Positions 43,618 to 51,262 of a DNA stretch of 64,000 nucleotides are shown here, one piece after another (the stretch's first letter is position 1; every line of letters starts with the position of its first letter). The translations under genes were made by a program, and so were the position numbers. The DNA lies in assembly GCA_934647945.1 (NCBI GenBank), contig CAKUFK010000012.1, forward strand, positions 1-64,000, given 5' to 3'. The notes under the pieces are model-generated. The model saw nothing but the letters and a program-made list of their open reading frames with translations. It was not told the origin of the DNA and did no database searches. The DNA comes from an uncultured Eubacteriales bacterium. Lineage in GTDB: Bacteria; Bacillota; Clostridia; Oscillospirales; Acutalibacteraceae.

Positions 43618-44256
43618 TCAGTCCTCCTCCGGGAGGTCCGCCTCCGCCTGCGCAAACGCATAGCGGATATCCTCATACGAAAAGCCCTGCCGTGCCAGCG
43701 CTGCGGCAGTCCGGCGCCGGCCGTCGGCGTCGCGGAGCTTATTATAGTATTTTTTTCGCAGCAATGCAAGGGCGAGGTCGGCATCCGCCGTACCCATCCC
43801 GTCCACCGCCGCCTCCGCCAGCTCCCGACCGATCCCCCGGCCGCACAGCTCCTGCACCGCCCGGCGGCGGGGATAAAGGCGCCGGATATACTCCCCTGCC
43901 AGCCTCGCCGCATAGGCCTCGTCATCGACGAGGCCCAGTTCCTCCATGCGCTGGACCGTCTCCGCGGCCGCCTCGTCCCGTTCAGGATGCCGGCGACCTC
44001 TTTCACGGGACAGCCGGTCGAAAAGCTCCTTCTTGGAATAGTCCCGCCGAGACAAGAGAAACAGCGCTTTCTCCTTCGCGCGCGTCCGGCGGGAACGGGC
44101 CAACAGCGCTTCCAGCCCCTCTTCCGAAAGAGAGGAGCCGATCCCGCAGGACGACTCCTCCCAGACCCGCCGGTCGATCCGGACATCCTCCGCGCCGTCC
44201 AGCACAAGGCAAACCTGATGCCCGCGTTCCTGCCGCACCTCGATGATCCGTATCAT
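43618..44256 (-). CDS. recX: Regulatory protein RecX
   Basis: A 212-residue helical-repeat protein that modulates RecA. Motifs typical of the family are LLSRRDYSKKELFDRLSRER, LVDDEAYAARLAGEYIR and ALARQGFSYEDIRYA. It begins five bases after recA ends, its most common location. Confidence 0.9.
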   Translation of the reverse strand: MIRIIEVRQERGHQVCLVLDGAEDVRIDRRVWEESSCGIGSSLSEEGLEALLARSRRTRAKEKALFLLSRRDYSKKELFDRLSRERGRRHPERDEAAAETVQRMEELGLVDDEAYAARLAGEYIRRLYPRRRAVQELCGRGIGRELAEAAVDGMGTADADLALALLRKKYYNKLRDADGRRRTAAALARQGFSYEDIRYAFAQAEADLPEED

Positions 44257-44261
44257 ACCGC

Positions 44262-45413
44262 TTATTCATCCACCACGATGTCAATTTTGCTCTTGGCGCC
44301 CGAGGAGGTATACTTGGCGGCCGCTTCCAGGGGGATCTCCACCGGCGCGCGTTCCTCCCGCGGGGCCCGGGCGGCGGCAGTCTGCCTTTGAAATTCCTGC
44401 CGCACGAGCGCTTCGATTTCGGCCGCCAGCTCGCGGTGCTCCCGAAGATAGTCCTTGAGCTTGTCCCGGCCCTGGCAGAGGCGTTCCTCTTTATAGGAAA
44501 ACCAGGAGCCCGATTTCTGGACAATCTCAAATTTGACGGCCAGGTCGATCAGCTCCCCTTCCCGGGAGATCCCCTGCCCGTAAATCACGTCGAACTCCGC
44601 CTCCTTGAAAGGAGGCGCGACCTTGTTTTTGACCACCCGGACCCGGGTATGGGACCCGACGGCTTCCCCGCCGTTTTTGAGGGTCTCGGTCCGGCGGACG
44701 TCCAGCCGGACCGACGCGTAATATTTCAGGGCATTTCCGCCGGCCGTCACCTCGGGATTGCCGTAGACCACGCCCACTTTCAGGCGGAGCTGATTGATAA
44801 ACACCGCGATACAGTTGGTTTTCCCGACGGCGCCGGCGAGCTTACGCATCGCCTGGGACATCAGCCGGGCCTGCAGGCCGACGTGGCTGTCCCCCATCTC
44901 TCCCTCGATCTCAGCCCGGGGAACCAGGGCCGCGACCGAATCCACCACCACGATATCAATGGCACCCGAACGGATGAGCGCTTCGGCGATTTCAAGCGCT
45001 TGCTCGCCGGTGTCGGGCTGGGACACCAGCAGGGAATCCACATCCACCCCGAGGGCTTTTGCGTATACCGGGTCGAGGGCGTGCTCGACGTCGATGAACG
45101 CGGCTTCGCCCCCCATTTTCTGCGCCTCGGCCACCGCGTGGAGGGCGAGGGTGGTTTTACCCGATGCCTCCGGGCCATAGATCTCCACAATCCGGCCACG
45201 GGGCAGGCCGCCGATGCCGAGGGCGGCGTCCAAGGTCATGGAACCGGTGGGGATGCAATCCACATTCATCCCCACGTTCTCACCCAGGCGCATCACCGCA
45301 CCTTTTCCATAATTCTTCTCGATCTGGGCGAGCGCCGCCTCCAACGCTTTATGCTTATTATCCGTCTGGCTATCCTTCGCCTTATCCGACGCTTTTTTCT
45401 TGTCTTCGGCCAT
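44262..45413 (-). CDS. recA: Recombinase RecA
   Basis: A 383-residue recombinase for strand exchange and SOS induction. Walker A is GPEASGKTTLALH, Walker B IDIVVVDSVAALVP, and loop regions SHVGLQARLMSQAMRKLAG and VFINQLRLKVGVVYGNPE are intact. The C-terminal ~40 residues are variable. ATG 45413 gives the family's usual start; the longer reading includes the promoter. An SOS-box-like site lies upstream. Confidence 0.97.
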   Translation of the reverse strand: MAEDKKKASDKAKDSQTDNKHKALEAALAQIEKNYGKGAVMRLGENVGMNVDCIPTGSMTLDAALGIGGLPRGRIVEIYGPEASGKTTLALHAVAEAQKMGGEAAFIDVEHALDPVYAKALGVDVDSLLVSQPDTGEQALEIAEALIRSGAIDIVVVDSVAALVPRAEIEGEMGDSHVGLQARLMSQAMRKLAGAVGKTNCIAVFINQLRLKVGVVYGNPEVTAGGNALKYYASVRLDVRRTETLKNGGEAVGSHTRVRVVKNKVAPPFKEAEFDVIYGQGISREGELIDLAVKFEIVQKSGSWFSYKEERLCQGRDKLKDYLREHRELAAEIEALVRQEFQRQTAAARAPREERAPVEIPLEAAAKYTSSGAKSKIDIVVDE

Positions 45414-45476
45414 ATCTGCGCCCTCGCTTTCCACATCTGCCGGCAGCAGGCCGGCCTTTTGCGTCTCACTTCTCTG

Positions 45477-45505
45477 ATTATAGACGATGCGGAGTGGAAA
45501 AGCAA
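45477..45505 (-). promoter_or_regulatory. Promoter for recA
   Basis: On the minus strand TTGCTT (45505-45500) and TATAAT (45482-45477), 17 bases apart. Confidence 0.65.
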
Positions 45506-45523
45506 GGGGATTTCGGCAAATTT

Positions 45524-45537
45524 CAAACATTTGTTCT
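45524..45537. promoter_or_regulatory. SOS-box-like LexA site upstream of recA
   Basis: CAAAC-ATTT-GTTCT closely fits the Gram-positive LexA (DinR) box CGAAC-N4-GTTCG. It lies just upstream of the recA -35 and faces the divergent GH25 gene too. Confidence 0.55.
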
Positions 45538-45639
45538 GAATTGTGGACGACACTCACGTTTTTCCGTTCACGGCATATACTGGGCGTGTACGGTCATCAA
45601 AACGATTCGCACGTTTCATCATCAAAGGAGGCCATTCAC

Positions 45640-46464
45640 TTGAAAATGAAGAAATTCGGGAAGCTGCTCGGCGGCATCCTGCTGTGTGCCGCTCTTCTGA
45701 CGGCCACAGCCATGACCGCTTTTGCACTCCCACCGGTCGAAGGACCCCAATATGACGGCATTGACATCAGCCGCTGGCAAGGCGGCAGCATTGATTTTGC
45801 CAGAGTCAAGGAAGCAGGCTACGGCATCGTGTATATCCGCGCGGGGGGCGGCGGCGATTACACCGATCCCGACTTTGAGCGCAACTACACCGAGGCCAAG
45901 GCGGCCGGCATGCAAATCGGGTTTTACTACTATGTCGACACTGAAAACGAGACCGAGGCCGGCGAGCAGGCGGCGCACTTCGCCTCGCTGGTGCGGGATA
46001 AGGAACCCGACTGCCGTCCGGCTATGGAATTCGTCATAGACGGCCTTGACAACGCCACGGTAAACAGGCTGGCCCTGGCCTTCCTGCAAAGGGCGGAGGA
46101 GCTATCCGGATTTGCCATGTGCGTTTACACCAACGCCTATAACGCCGGCAATGTCTACAGCGGTGCCATCACCGCCTATCCGCTGTGGATCGCGGAATAC
46201 GATGTGGAGCGTCCCTCCGACATCGGCACCTGGACCGCCTGGGCCGGATGGCAGTACGACGCGTCCGCCAGCGTGCCCGGCGTCGACGGCAACGTGGACC
46301 GGGACATCTTTACGAACGGCATCTTCCTGCCCGAAACGCCGCCCGCGTCGTCCGACGCGTCCGCTCCCGCAACGGGACGCACTGCCCTCGTTTGGATTCC
46401 CGCCGCACTGATCGGCTGCACACTGGCAGCCTTCTGCCTGGTCCGCCGCAAAAAGACGGCCTGA
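45640..46464 (+). CDS. GH25 (lysozyme-type) surface protein with altered catalytic pair
   Basis: A 274-residue exported protein: signal peptide (KKFGKLLGGILLCAALLTAT), GH25 barrel from ~residue 38 (YDGIDISRWQGGSIDF, IGFYYYVDTENETEA, WTAWAGWQYDAS, GVDGNVDRDIF), then APATG, a hydrophobic helix and RRKK tail. The expected DxE pair of related enzymes (as in PxMDFE) reads MEFV, so the catalytic acid may be missing. The C-terminus looks like a degenerate sortase signal or simple membrane anchor. TTG 45640 is favoured by AAAGGAGG eight bases upstream; ATG 45646 is next. It is divergent from recA. Confidence 0.82.
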   Translation: MKMKKFGKLLGGILLCAALLTATAMTAFALPPVEGPQYDGIDISRWQGGSIDFARVKEAGYGIVYIRAGGGGDYTDPDFERNYTEAKAAGMQIGFYYYVDTENETEAGEQAAHFASLVRDKEPDCRPAMEFVIDGLDNATVNRLALAFLQRAEELSGFAMCVYTNAYNAGNVYSGAITAYPLWIAEYDVERPSDIGTWTAWAGWQYDASASVPGVDGNVDRDIFTNGIFLPETPPASSDASAPATGRTALVWIPAALIGCTLAAFCLVRRKKTA

Positions 46465-46481
46465 TCCGCCGTTCTTTAGAC

Positions 46482-46509
46482 AGGGGCCCCCGTGAGAGCG
46501 GGGGCCCTT
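46482..46509. terminator. Terminator between convergent GH25 and GNAT genes
   Basis: GGGCCCCCG and CGGGGGCCC form a GC-rich hairpin with a six-base loop; short T/A stretches flank it. Confidence 0.55.
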
Positions 46510-46518
46510 GAGATTTGC

Positions 46519-47523
46519 CTAGAGCCGGATCAAGTCCTTTTCGAAGGTATATACCCGTCTTTTCTGGCCGTCTCCCCCCATCCGCTCGCCGCATTCCCGA
46601 ACGATATAGCCGCAGCTCCGGTAGAGGCGGCGCGCGGGCAGGTTGTCTTCCGTGGTATGGAGGCGGACCCGGGCTTTCCCCTTTGAGCGGATGGTCTCTT
46701 CCGCGAACGTCACCACATATCTTCCGACGCCCTGCCGTCGATATCCCTCATCCACCACCAGCATGCTGATCCAGGACAGGGTGGGATCCAACAGTCCGTT
46801 CACCCGCAGCCAGGCGGCCGGCATCCCGCCTACAGAGAGGATGTAATTCCGTTCATCGGGATCGCCCGCCGACAGAACCTTTCTCCACTCCGGAAGCGAT
46901 ATGGGCGGTCCGTGCAGCCGCTCCCGGCTCTGGGTATAAAGCCGGTCGAGCCAGACAGCGTGGCCGGGCGATGCCGGGTCTGCGCGAACCGGCAAGGACC
47001 GGGCCGTTTCGGACGGCCAGTTTCCAATACCCATTTCGTAAATAGACAGCCCGTTTTCCGGCGACCGCTCTCCCGTGTTTTGAAAGCCGATCCACTCCCA
47101 AAACGGTTTTCCCGTCACCGGATCGGCCGTCAGATAGAGGCGTTTTACGCCGTGGGACGCGAAAAGACCGTGAAGCCGCCGGAACATCGCCGTCCCGTAC
47201 CCTTGCCGCCGGTATGCCGGAATGACATAAAATTCCATGATATAGCCGTAGCCCGGCTTTATAAAGCCTTTGTGTTCCGGATGATCCACCTTGCCGTACC
47301 AAAACCCCACGAGGGAATCGCCGTCGTAGCAGAGCTCCAGATGCCGGTCATGAGGCCCCTGCATGCTCAGGATGCTGCGCGTTACGTTTCTCAAAAATTC
47401 CGGATCCGTATGCCGGCCCTGGTGACGGTCGAGTTCCCGGAAGTACGGAACCATCAGGCTCTCGAACCGCCGCCTGTCCTCCTCATGGCCCCGCCGAAGC
47501 TGGATAAACGTCAAATCGTTCAT
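46519..47523 (-). CDS. Tandem-domain GNAT acetyltransferase
   Basis: A 334-residue protein with two GNAT domains. The first (about 1-165) has EFYVIPAYRRQGYGTAMFRR and the second (about 185-330) has MLVVDEGYRRQGVGRYVV; each R-R-Q-G-x-G loop binds acetyl-CoA. WEWIGFQNTGE and LYRSCGYIVRECG are the closing strands. Double-GNAT proteins include enzymes acting on antibiotics and peptides, but the substrate here is unknown. A 16-codon leader peptide, a terminator hairpin and a promoter precede it, suggesting attenuation control. Confidence 0.88.
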   Translation of the reverse strand: MNDLTFIQLRRGHEEDRRRFESLMVPYFRELDRHQGRHTDPEFLRNVTRSILSMQGPHDRHLELCYDGDSLVGFWYGKVDHPEHKGFIKPGYGYIMEFYVIPAYRRQGYGTAMFRRLHGLFASHGVKRLYLTADPVTGKPFWEWIGFQNTGERSPENGLSIYEMGIGNWPSETARSLPVRADPASPGHAVWLDRLYTQSRERLHGPPISLPEWRKVLSAGDPDERNYILSVGGMPAAWLRVNGLLDPTLSWISMLVVDEGYRRQGVGRYVVTFAEETIRSKGKARVRLHTTEDNLPARRLYRSCGYIVRECGERMGGDGQKRRVYTFEKDLIRL

Positions 47524-47559
47524 GTTGTGCCCTCTTTCCTCTTATTTTGGGATATGCAA

Positions 47560-47588
47560 AACCGCTCCTGATAAAATCAGGAGCGGTT
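47560..47588 (-). terminator. Attenuator hairpin ahead of the tandem GNAT gene
   Basis: On the minus strand AACCGCTCCTGAT-TTT-ATCAGGAGCGGTT is a perfect 13-bp stem followed by TT, lying between the leader peptide and the GNAT start codon (37 bases away). A 12-base segment of it is complementary to a segment inside the leader reading frame, allowing two exclusive structures. Confidence 0.7.
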
Positions 47589-47610
47589 CGGCTATCCGCG
47601 TAAAAAAGGG

Positions 47611-47661
47611 CTATCCAGCGGACAAAACGACGCTTGATTTTATCAGTATCGGCTGGGTCAT
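47611..47661 (-). CDS. Leader peptide MTQPILIKSSVVLSAG
   Basis: A 16-codon frame on the minus strand starting ATG 47661 with a strong GAGGAGG site eight bases upstream and ending TAG at 47611. It lies about 25 bases after the predicted transcription start and is followed by the attenuator. Codons 6-9 (CTGATAAAATCA) are exactly complementary to 12 bases of the attenuator hairpin. The position and binding site are typical of leader peptides of antibiotic-resistance genes. Confidence 0.6.
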   Translation of the reverse strand: MTQPILIKSSVVLSAG

Positions 47662-47692
47662 TTCGTCCGCCTCCTCTCGTTTTTATGTGGTA

Positions 47693-47721
47693 ATTATAAT
47701 ATGGATTCCTGATCAGTGCAA
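47693..47721 (-). promoter_or_regulatory. Promoter for the leader peptide and tandem GNAT gene
   Basis: On the minus strand TTGCAC (47721-47716) and TATAAT (47698-47693), 17 bases apart. The -35 box lies at the very edge of the first intergenic repeat copy, which supplies it. Confidence 0.65.
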
Positions 47722-47852
47722 CCCCCGGGGGCCCCGGGCCCCCTTGTCGTATATCGTCTGTACAGGCAACATCGTACCCGCCGATTTTCATAAAGAGAAA
47801 ATCGGCCAATTACCTGGGGTTCAGGGGTTATGCCCCTGACGCTTCTTTCCCC
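47714..47852 (+). repeat. Composite palindromic repeat, copy 2
   Basis: Order: GC palindrome (CCCCCGGGGGCCCCGGGCCC), linker with CGTACCCGCC, hairpin A (CCGATTTTC-7-GAAAATCGG), hairpin B (AGGGG-TTATG-CCCCT); hairpin C is missing or degenerate. It provides the -35 of the GNAT promoter. Confidence 0.7.
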
Positions 47853-47944
47853 GTTCCTACTCGATTAGCCTAGGGCAAATGCGGAAGCATTTGCGAGGGC
47901 CGGGGCAGGCCAGGTATGATTTCGACGGCGTTCGACCCGGCCTT

Positions 47945-48000
47945 CTTGTCGACAAGAAAGAGGGTGCCGAAGCACAGATCGTGCTTTATGGCATGAGCGC
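47945..48000 (+). repeat. Short repeat shared with 6.7 kb
   Basis: GCACAGATCGTGC followed by TTTATGGCATGAG matches the stretch near 6735-6765. A small palindrome CTTGTCGACAAG (47947-47958) lies just before it. Confidence 0.45.
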
Positions 48001-48046
48001 GTTTAAAATATAGTCGCATCGTGTAAGCGGGCAGATCGCCATACCC

Positions 48047-48230
48047 GTCTTTTTCAGGTTTGGCCTGAGGGCCACCTTCTTTCTTCGCACGAAGAAAGAA
48101 GGCAAAGACGTGCCAAGGGGTTACCCCTTGGAGCCCCGGGTGACTAGCCGGTTTTCTCTTAATGAAAACCGGCAATAGCCTCACCACCCGATCCCACTAT
48201 ATACAGAAAGGGGTTGCGGCCCCAGGGCTT
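48047..48230 (-). repeat. Composite palindromic repeat, copy 3
   Basis: Inverted relative to copies 2 and 4. Hairpin C is CCTTCTTTCTTCG-CA-complement, a perfect 13-bp stem; hairpin B is CCAAGGGG-TTA-CCCCTTGG; hairpin A is GCCGGTTTTC-7-GAAAACCGGC. All stems differ in sequence from copy 1 but still pair. It is led by GTCTTTTTCAGG and GGCCTGAGGGCCA. Confidence 0.75.
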
Positions 48231-48264
48231 GGGGTTGCTGTCTTTTTTCGGCCCCGCGCCCAAT

Positions 48265-48431
48265 CGAGCCCCGGGGGCCCCGGGCCCCCTTGTTGTATAG
48301 GCGTCGGTTCAGGAGATGCCGTACCCGCCGGTTTTCCTGAAAAGAAAACCGGCCGACCATCCGGGGTGCTTAGGGGGGCACCCCCTAAGCGTCTCTTTGC
48401 GTCCTTTCTCCACGCGGAGAAAGGACGTGGC
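48265..48431 (+). repeat. Composite palindromic repeat, copy 4
   Basis: GC palindrome, linker GGCGTCGGTTCAGGAGAT then CGTACCCGCC, hairpin A (GCCGGTTTTC-7-GAAAACCGGC), hairpin B (CTTAGGGGG-GCA-CCCCCTAAG), hairpin C (GTCCTTTCTCC-ACGC-GGAGAAAGGAC). This is the most complete copy. Confidence 0.75.
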
Positions 48432-48492
48432 CGCGCAACCGATCTCCTTTTTAGAAGGACTGCGTTTTTATGCGCGGACAAACCACAATGCT

Positions 48493-48757
48493 CGTCTTTT
48501 TCAGGTCTGGCCTGAGGGCCACCTACTTTCTTCACACGAAGAAAGTAGGCAAAGACGTGCCAAGGGGAGTTTCCTTGGAGCCCCGGATGGTTTTGATTTT
48601 TAGGGCCATTGTGGGACACCACAATGGCGGGTGACCGGCCCCAATGCCCGCCGGTTTAGAGTGTCTTTCAGGGGCCGGCCTGGGGTTCTCTCTATGAAAA
48701 TCGACTCGGACGCCGACACCTGAACCGGCCTCTATACAGAAAGGGGGCCCGGAGTTT
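48493..48757 (-). repeat. Composite palindromic repeat, copy 5 (diverged)
   Basis: Begins GTCTTTTTCAGG and GGCCTGAGGGCCA like copy 3; hairpin C is CTACTTTCTTC..GAAGAAAGTAG and hairpin B CCAAGG-7-CCTTGG. An extra hairpin (CCATTGTG-GGA-CACAATGG) is inserted. A partial linker (CCTGAACCGGCC) and a GGGGGCCC remnant end it. Confidence 0.65.
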
Positions 48758-48825
48758 CCGGATAATTTCTCCTCTCTGTCCTATGCGCGGAATCTTTATG
48801 TCAGGAAATTTTTTCCTTTGTTCCT

Positions 48826-48854
48826 GCATAACCCAATCTGTTCCGTCCATACTC
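48826..48854 (+). promoter_or_regulatory. Possible sigma-F-type promoter for spoIIR
   Basis: GCATA (48826-48830) and GTCCATACTC (48845-48854) with 14 bases between resemble the forespore sigma-F boxes, though the -10 misses one G and the last purine. spoIIR is a sigma-F target in B. subtilis. Confidence 0.35.
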
Positions 48855-48906
48855 TGAGTATCCGGCGGCGGGACACGCCGCCAACCCGAGAAAGGCGGGA
48901 TCTCAA

Positions 48907-49575
48907 ATGCGCAAATGGATCAAGGCACTGGCCTGCGGGCTGGTTTTAACGCTACTGCTGTCTCTGTGCGGTTTCCCATGGGGCTTCGCCGAAGACTGCG
49001 GAGAAATCCGCCAAAAGGTGGTCCGTCTGCATGTGCTCGCCAATTCCGACTCCGAAGGGGACCAGGCCCTCAAGCTGCGGGTACGGGACACCGTCACCGA
49101 AACCGCCGCCGGGCTATTCGACACGGCCGGCGACGCGGGCGAGGCGCTGGAGGTTGCGGAAGACCAGCTTCCGGCTCTCCTGGCGGCGGCTCAGCAGCGG
49201 GTGTATGACGAAGGCTATGACTATCCGGTAAACGCCGAACTGACCCGGATGTACTTTACCACCCGCACCTACGACACGGGCACCCTGCCGGCGGGCATGT
49301 ACGACGCGGTGCGGATCACCATCGGCGAGGGCGCCGGAAAAAACTGGTGGTGCGTGGTCTTCCCGCCCATCTGCGTGCCGGCCGCGGCGGAACACAAGGA
49401 TTTGTCCGACGTACTCGATGAAGACCAGGTGGATATCGTCACACAGCCGCAGAAATACGAGGTCAAGTTCAAAATCGTGGAATGGTGGGAAGGGCTGAGC
49501 CATCGGCTGGGCGAGTGGTTCGGCGGCGGGGAGGCATCGTCCGAGCCGGCATCCTCCGATGCGGAAGAGGCCTGA
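48907..49575 (+). CDS. spoIIR: Stage II sporulation protein R
   Basis: A 222-residue secreted signalling protein made in the forespore that triggers processing of pro-sigma-E across the septum. A signal peptide (WIKALACGLVLTLLLSLCG) is followed by the family core IRQKVVRLHVLANSDSEGDQ, LKLRVRD, YDYPVNAELTRMYFTTRTYD and GKNWWCVVFPPICVP. AAAGGCGG precedes ATG 48907. The C-terminal Ser/Glu-rich tail is variable. Confidence 0.92.
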   Translation: MRKWIKALACGLVLTLLLSLCGFPWGFAEDCGEIRQKVVRLHVLANSDSEGDQALKLRVRDTVTETAAGLFDTAGDAGEALEVAEDQLPALLAAAQQRVYDEGYDYPVNAELTRMYFTTRTYDTGTLPAGMYDAVRITIGEGAGKNWWCVVFPPICVPAAAEHKDLSDVLDEDQVDIVTQPQKYEVKFKIVEWWEGLSHRLGEWFGGGEASSEPASSDAEEA

Positions 49576-49665
49576 AACGGGCCGGGGAACCGGACGATCG
49601 TCTGCGTTATAAAAAAGCGGTGAAAATGGTAATCGGACAACACGGTATCGGCGAAAAACGACAGG

Positions 49666-49696
49666 AAGGCCCCGCGTGGATTACGCGGGGCCTTTC
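49666..49696 (+). terminator. Terminator after spoIIR
   Basis: AAGGCCCCGCGT and ACGCGGGGCCTT pair over 12 bp around a five-base loop, then T. Confidence 0.7.
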
Positions 49697-49825
49697 ATGC
49701 TTGACGGCAGATCTCCGCCTGGGTTCTTCACCGATGATGTATCCGCTCTTTCTCCCGGCCCTTTTTCACGGGGGAAAGATGTGGTATACTGGAAGAATCG
49801 AGTGAGATAAACGGAGGGGACGATT

Positions 49826-51103
49826 ATGACCTACACCGAAGCCTTGGCCTATATCGACGCGTTGAAGCCGGGGGGAATGAAGCCCGGCCTTGCCCGGATG
49901 GAGCGGGGGCTTTCTCTCCTGGGCCGGCCCCAGGACAAGCTCCGGGTAATCCACATCGCCGGCACCAACGGCAAGGGTTCGACGGCACGGATGATCCAGG
50001 CGATGGCGACGGCGAACGGCTTGAAAACCGGCCTGTTCACCTCTCCGGCCGTGACGGGGGTGCGGGATACCATCCAGATCGACGCCAATCCCATTTCGGA
50101 AGCGGCTTTCGCCGCCCTGACCGGAGAACTTGCGGCTCTGGCTCCCGCCATGGGGGAGGCGGGGGAACTGTCCGAATTCGAGCTGCTCACCACCATGGCG
50201 ATCACCTGGTTTGCCCGGGAAAAGACGGATCTGTGCGTGATCGAATGCGGTCTCGGCGGGCGGGGGGACGCGACGGATGTATTCGACCATCCTGTGGCCG
50301 CGGTGCTGACCCCGGTCAGCCTCGACCACACGGCTGTTTTGGGGCATTCCGTCGAGGAGATCGCCCGGGCCAAATGCGGTATCCTGCGGCCCGGCTGCGG
50401 CGTAGTCTGTTCCCCCGGGCAGCCGGAGGAGGCGCTCGGGGTGCTGCTGGAAGAGGCGGCCGGCATGGGGCTTACCGTCCATGTCCCCGGTGCCGCCGCG
50501 GCGCCGATTCGGGAGTGTACGCCGGGACGCTTGGTTTTTGAATGGGAAGGGGCGCCGGTGTCCCTATCCCTGACCGGAGCCTTCCAGAGGGACAACGCCC
50601 TGACGGCCCTCGGCGTCATGCGGCTGCTGGAAACCAAGGGTTTCCCCTTTGACCGGGCAAAGGCGGTGGAGGCGCTCGAAGGTATCCGGATGCCCTGCCG
50701 GCAGGAGGTGCTCCGCCGCCATCCTCTCCGGATGCTGGACGGGGCCCACAATCCCCACGGTATCCGGGCTTTGACGGAGACACTCCTGACGGTTCCGGAG
50801 GAGGAACGCGTCCCGCTGACCCTGCTGTGGGGGATGCTGCGGGACAAGGACGTCCGCGCCTGCGTCTCCCTGCTCGCCCCTCTGGCGGCACGGGCGGTGT
50901 GCTGTGCCCCGGACAATCCACGGGCCATGCCGGGGGAGGCGCTCGCCGCCCTTTTCCGTGAAGCCGGGGTGGAGGCCGTATCCGCGGACAACCCGGAACA
51001 GGCGCTCGTCCTGGCACGGGAGGAGGCGGGAGAGGGGCCCCTCCTGGTGGGCGGATCCTTCTTTCTCGCGTCGGTGATCCGCCCCTTTTTGACAAAAGAA
51101 TAG
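49826..51103 (+). CDS. folC: Folylpolyglutamate / dihydrofolate synthase
   Basis: A 425-residue Mur-ligase-like enzyme that adds glutamate to folates. The P-loop is HIAGTNGKGSTARMI, TGLFTSPAV and VIECGLGGRGDATDVF follow, and MLDGAHNPHG marks the C-terminal ATPase domain. CGGAGGGG precedes ATG 49826. A TATACT box with a poor -35 lies about 40 bases upstream. A strong terminator follows. Confidence 0.94.
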   Translation: MTYTEALAYIDALKPGGMKPGLARMERGLSLLGRPQDKLRVIHIAGTNGKGSTARMIQAMATANGLKTGLFTSPAVTGVRDTIQIDANPISEAAFAALTGELAALAPAMGEAGELSEFELLTTMAITWFAREKTDLCVIECGLGGRGDATDVFDHPVAAVLTPVSLDHTAVLGHSVEEIARAKCGILRPGCGVVCSPGQPEEALGVLLEEAAGMGLTVHVPGAAAAPIRECTPGRLVFEWEGAPVSLSLTGAFQRDNALTALGVMRLLETKGFPFDRAKAVEALEGIRMPCRQEVLRRHPLRMLDGAHNPHGIRALTETLLTVPEEERVPLTLLWGMLRDKDVRACVSLLAPLAARAVCCAPDNPRAMPGEALAALFREAGVEAVSADNPEQALVLAREEAGEGPLLVGGSFFLASVIRPFLTKE

Positions 51104-51169
51104 GAAAACCGCCCGGATCCCGGCACAGCTTCCGGAATTCGACGGCGGGATTCTCATGCATCGAGCGGG

Positions 51170-51212
51170 ACAAGCCCTTATCATGGAAACATGACGGGGG
51201 CTTGTTTTTTTT
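51170..51212 (+). terminator. Terminator after folC
   Basis: ACAAGCCC and GGGCTTGT enclose an inner CATG..CATG pairing and are followed by eight T. Confidence 0.8.
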
Positions 51213-51262
51213 GCGGGTTTTTTGCCCGGTTCCCGGACTTCCAACAGGCAGGAGGAATGGAC

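Noticed and set aside
42085..44391. A 768-codon plus-strand reading frame opposite rimO and recX
   Set aside because: It is antisense to two well-conserved genes, has low-complexity Arg/Pro/Ala composition and no domain; it results from high GC content.
51100..51140. Sigma-H-like boxes (AGGAAAA and GGAATT) as a spoIIA promoter
   Set aside because: The spacing is about ten bases too long, the first box overlaps the folC stop codon, and a strong terminator lies between it and spoIIAA.
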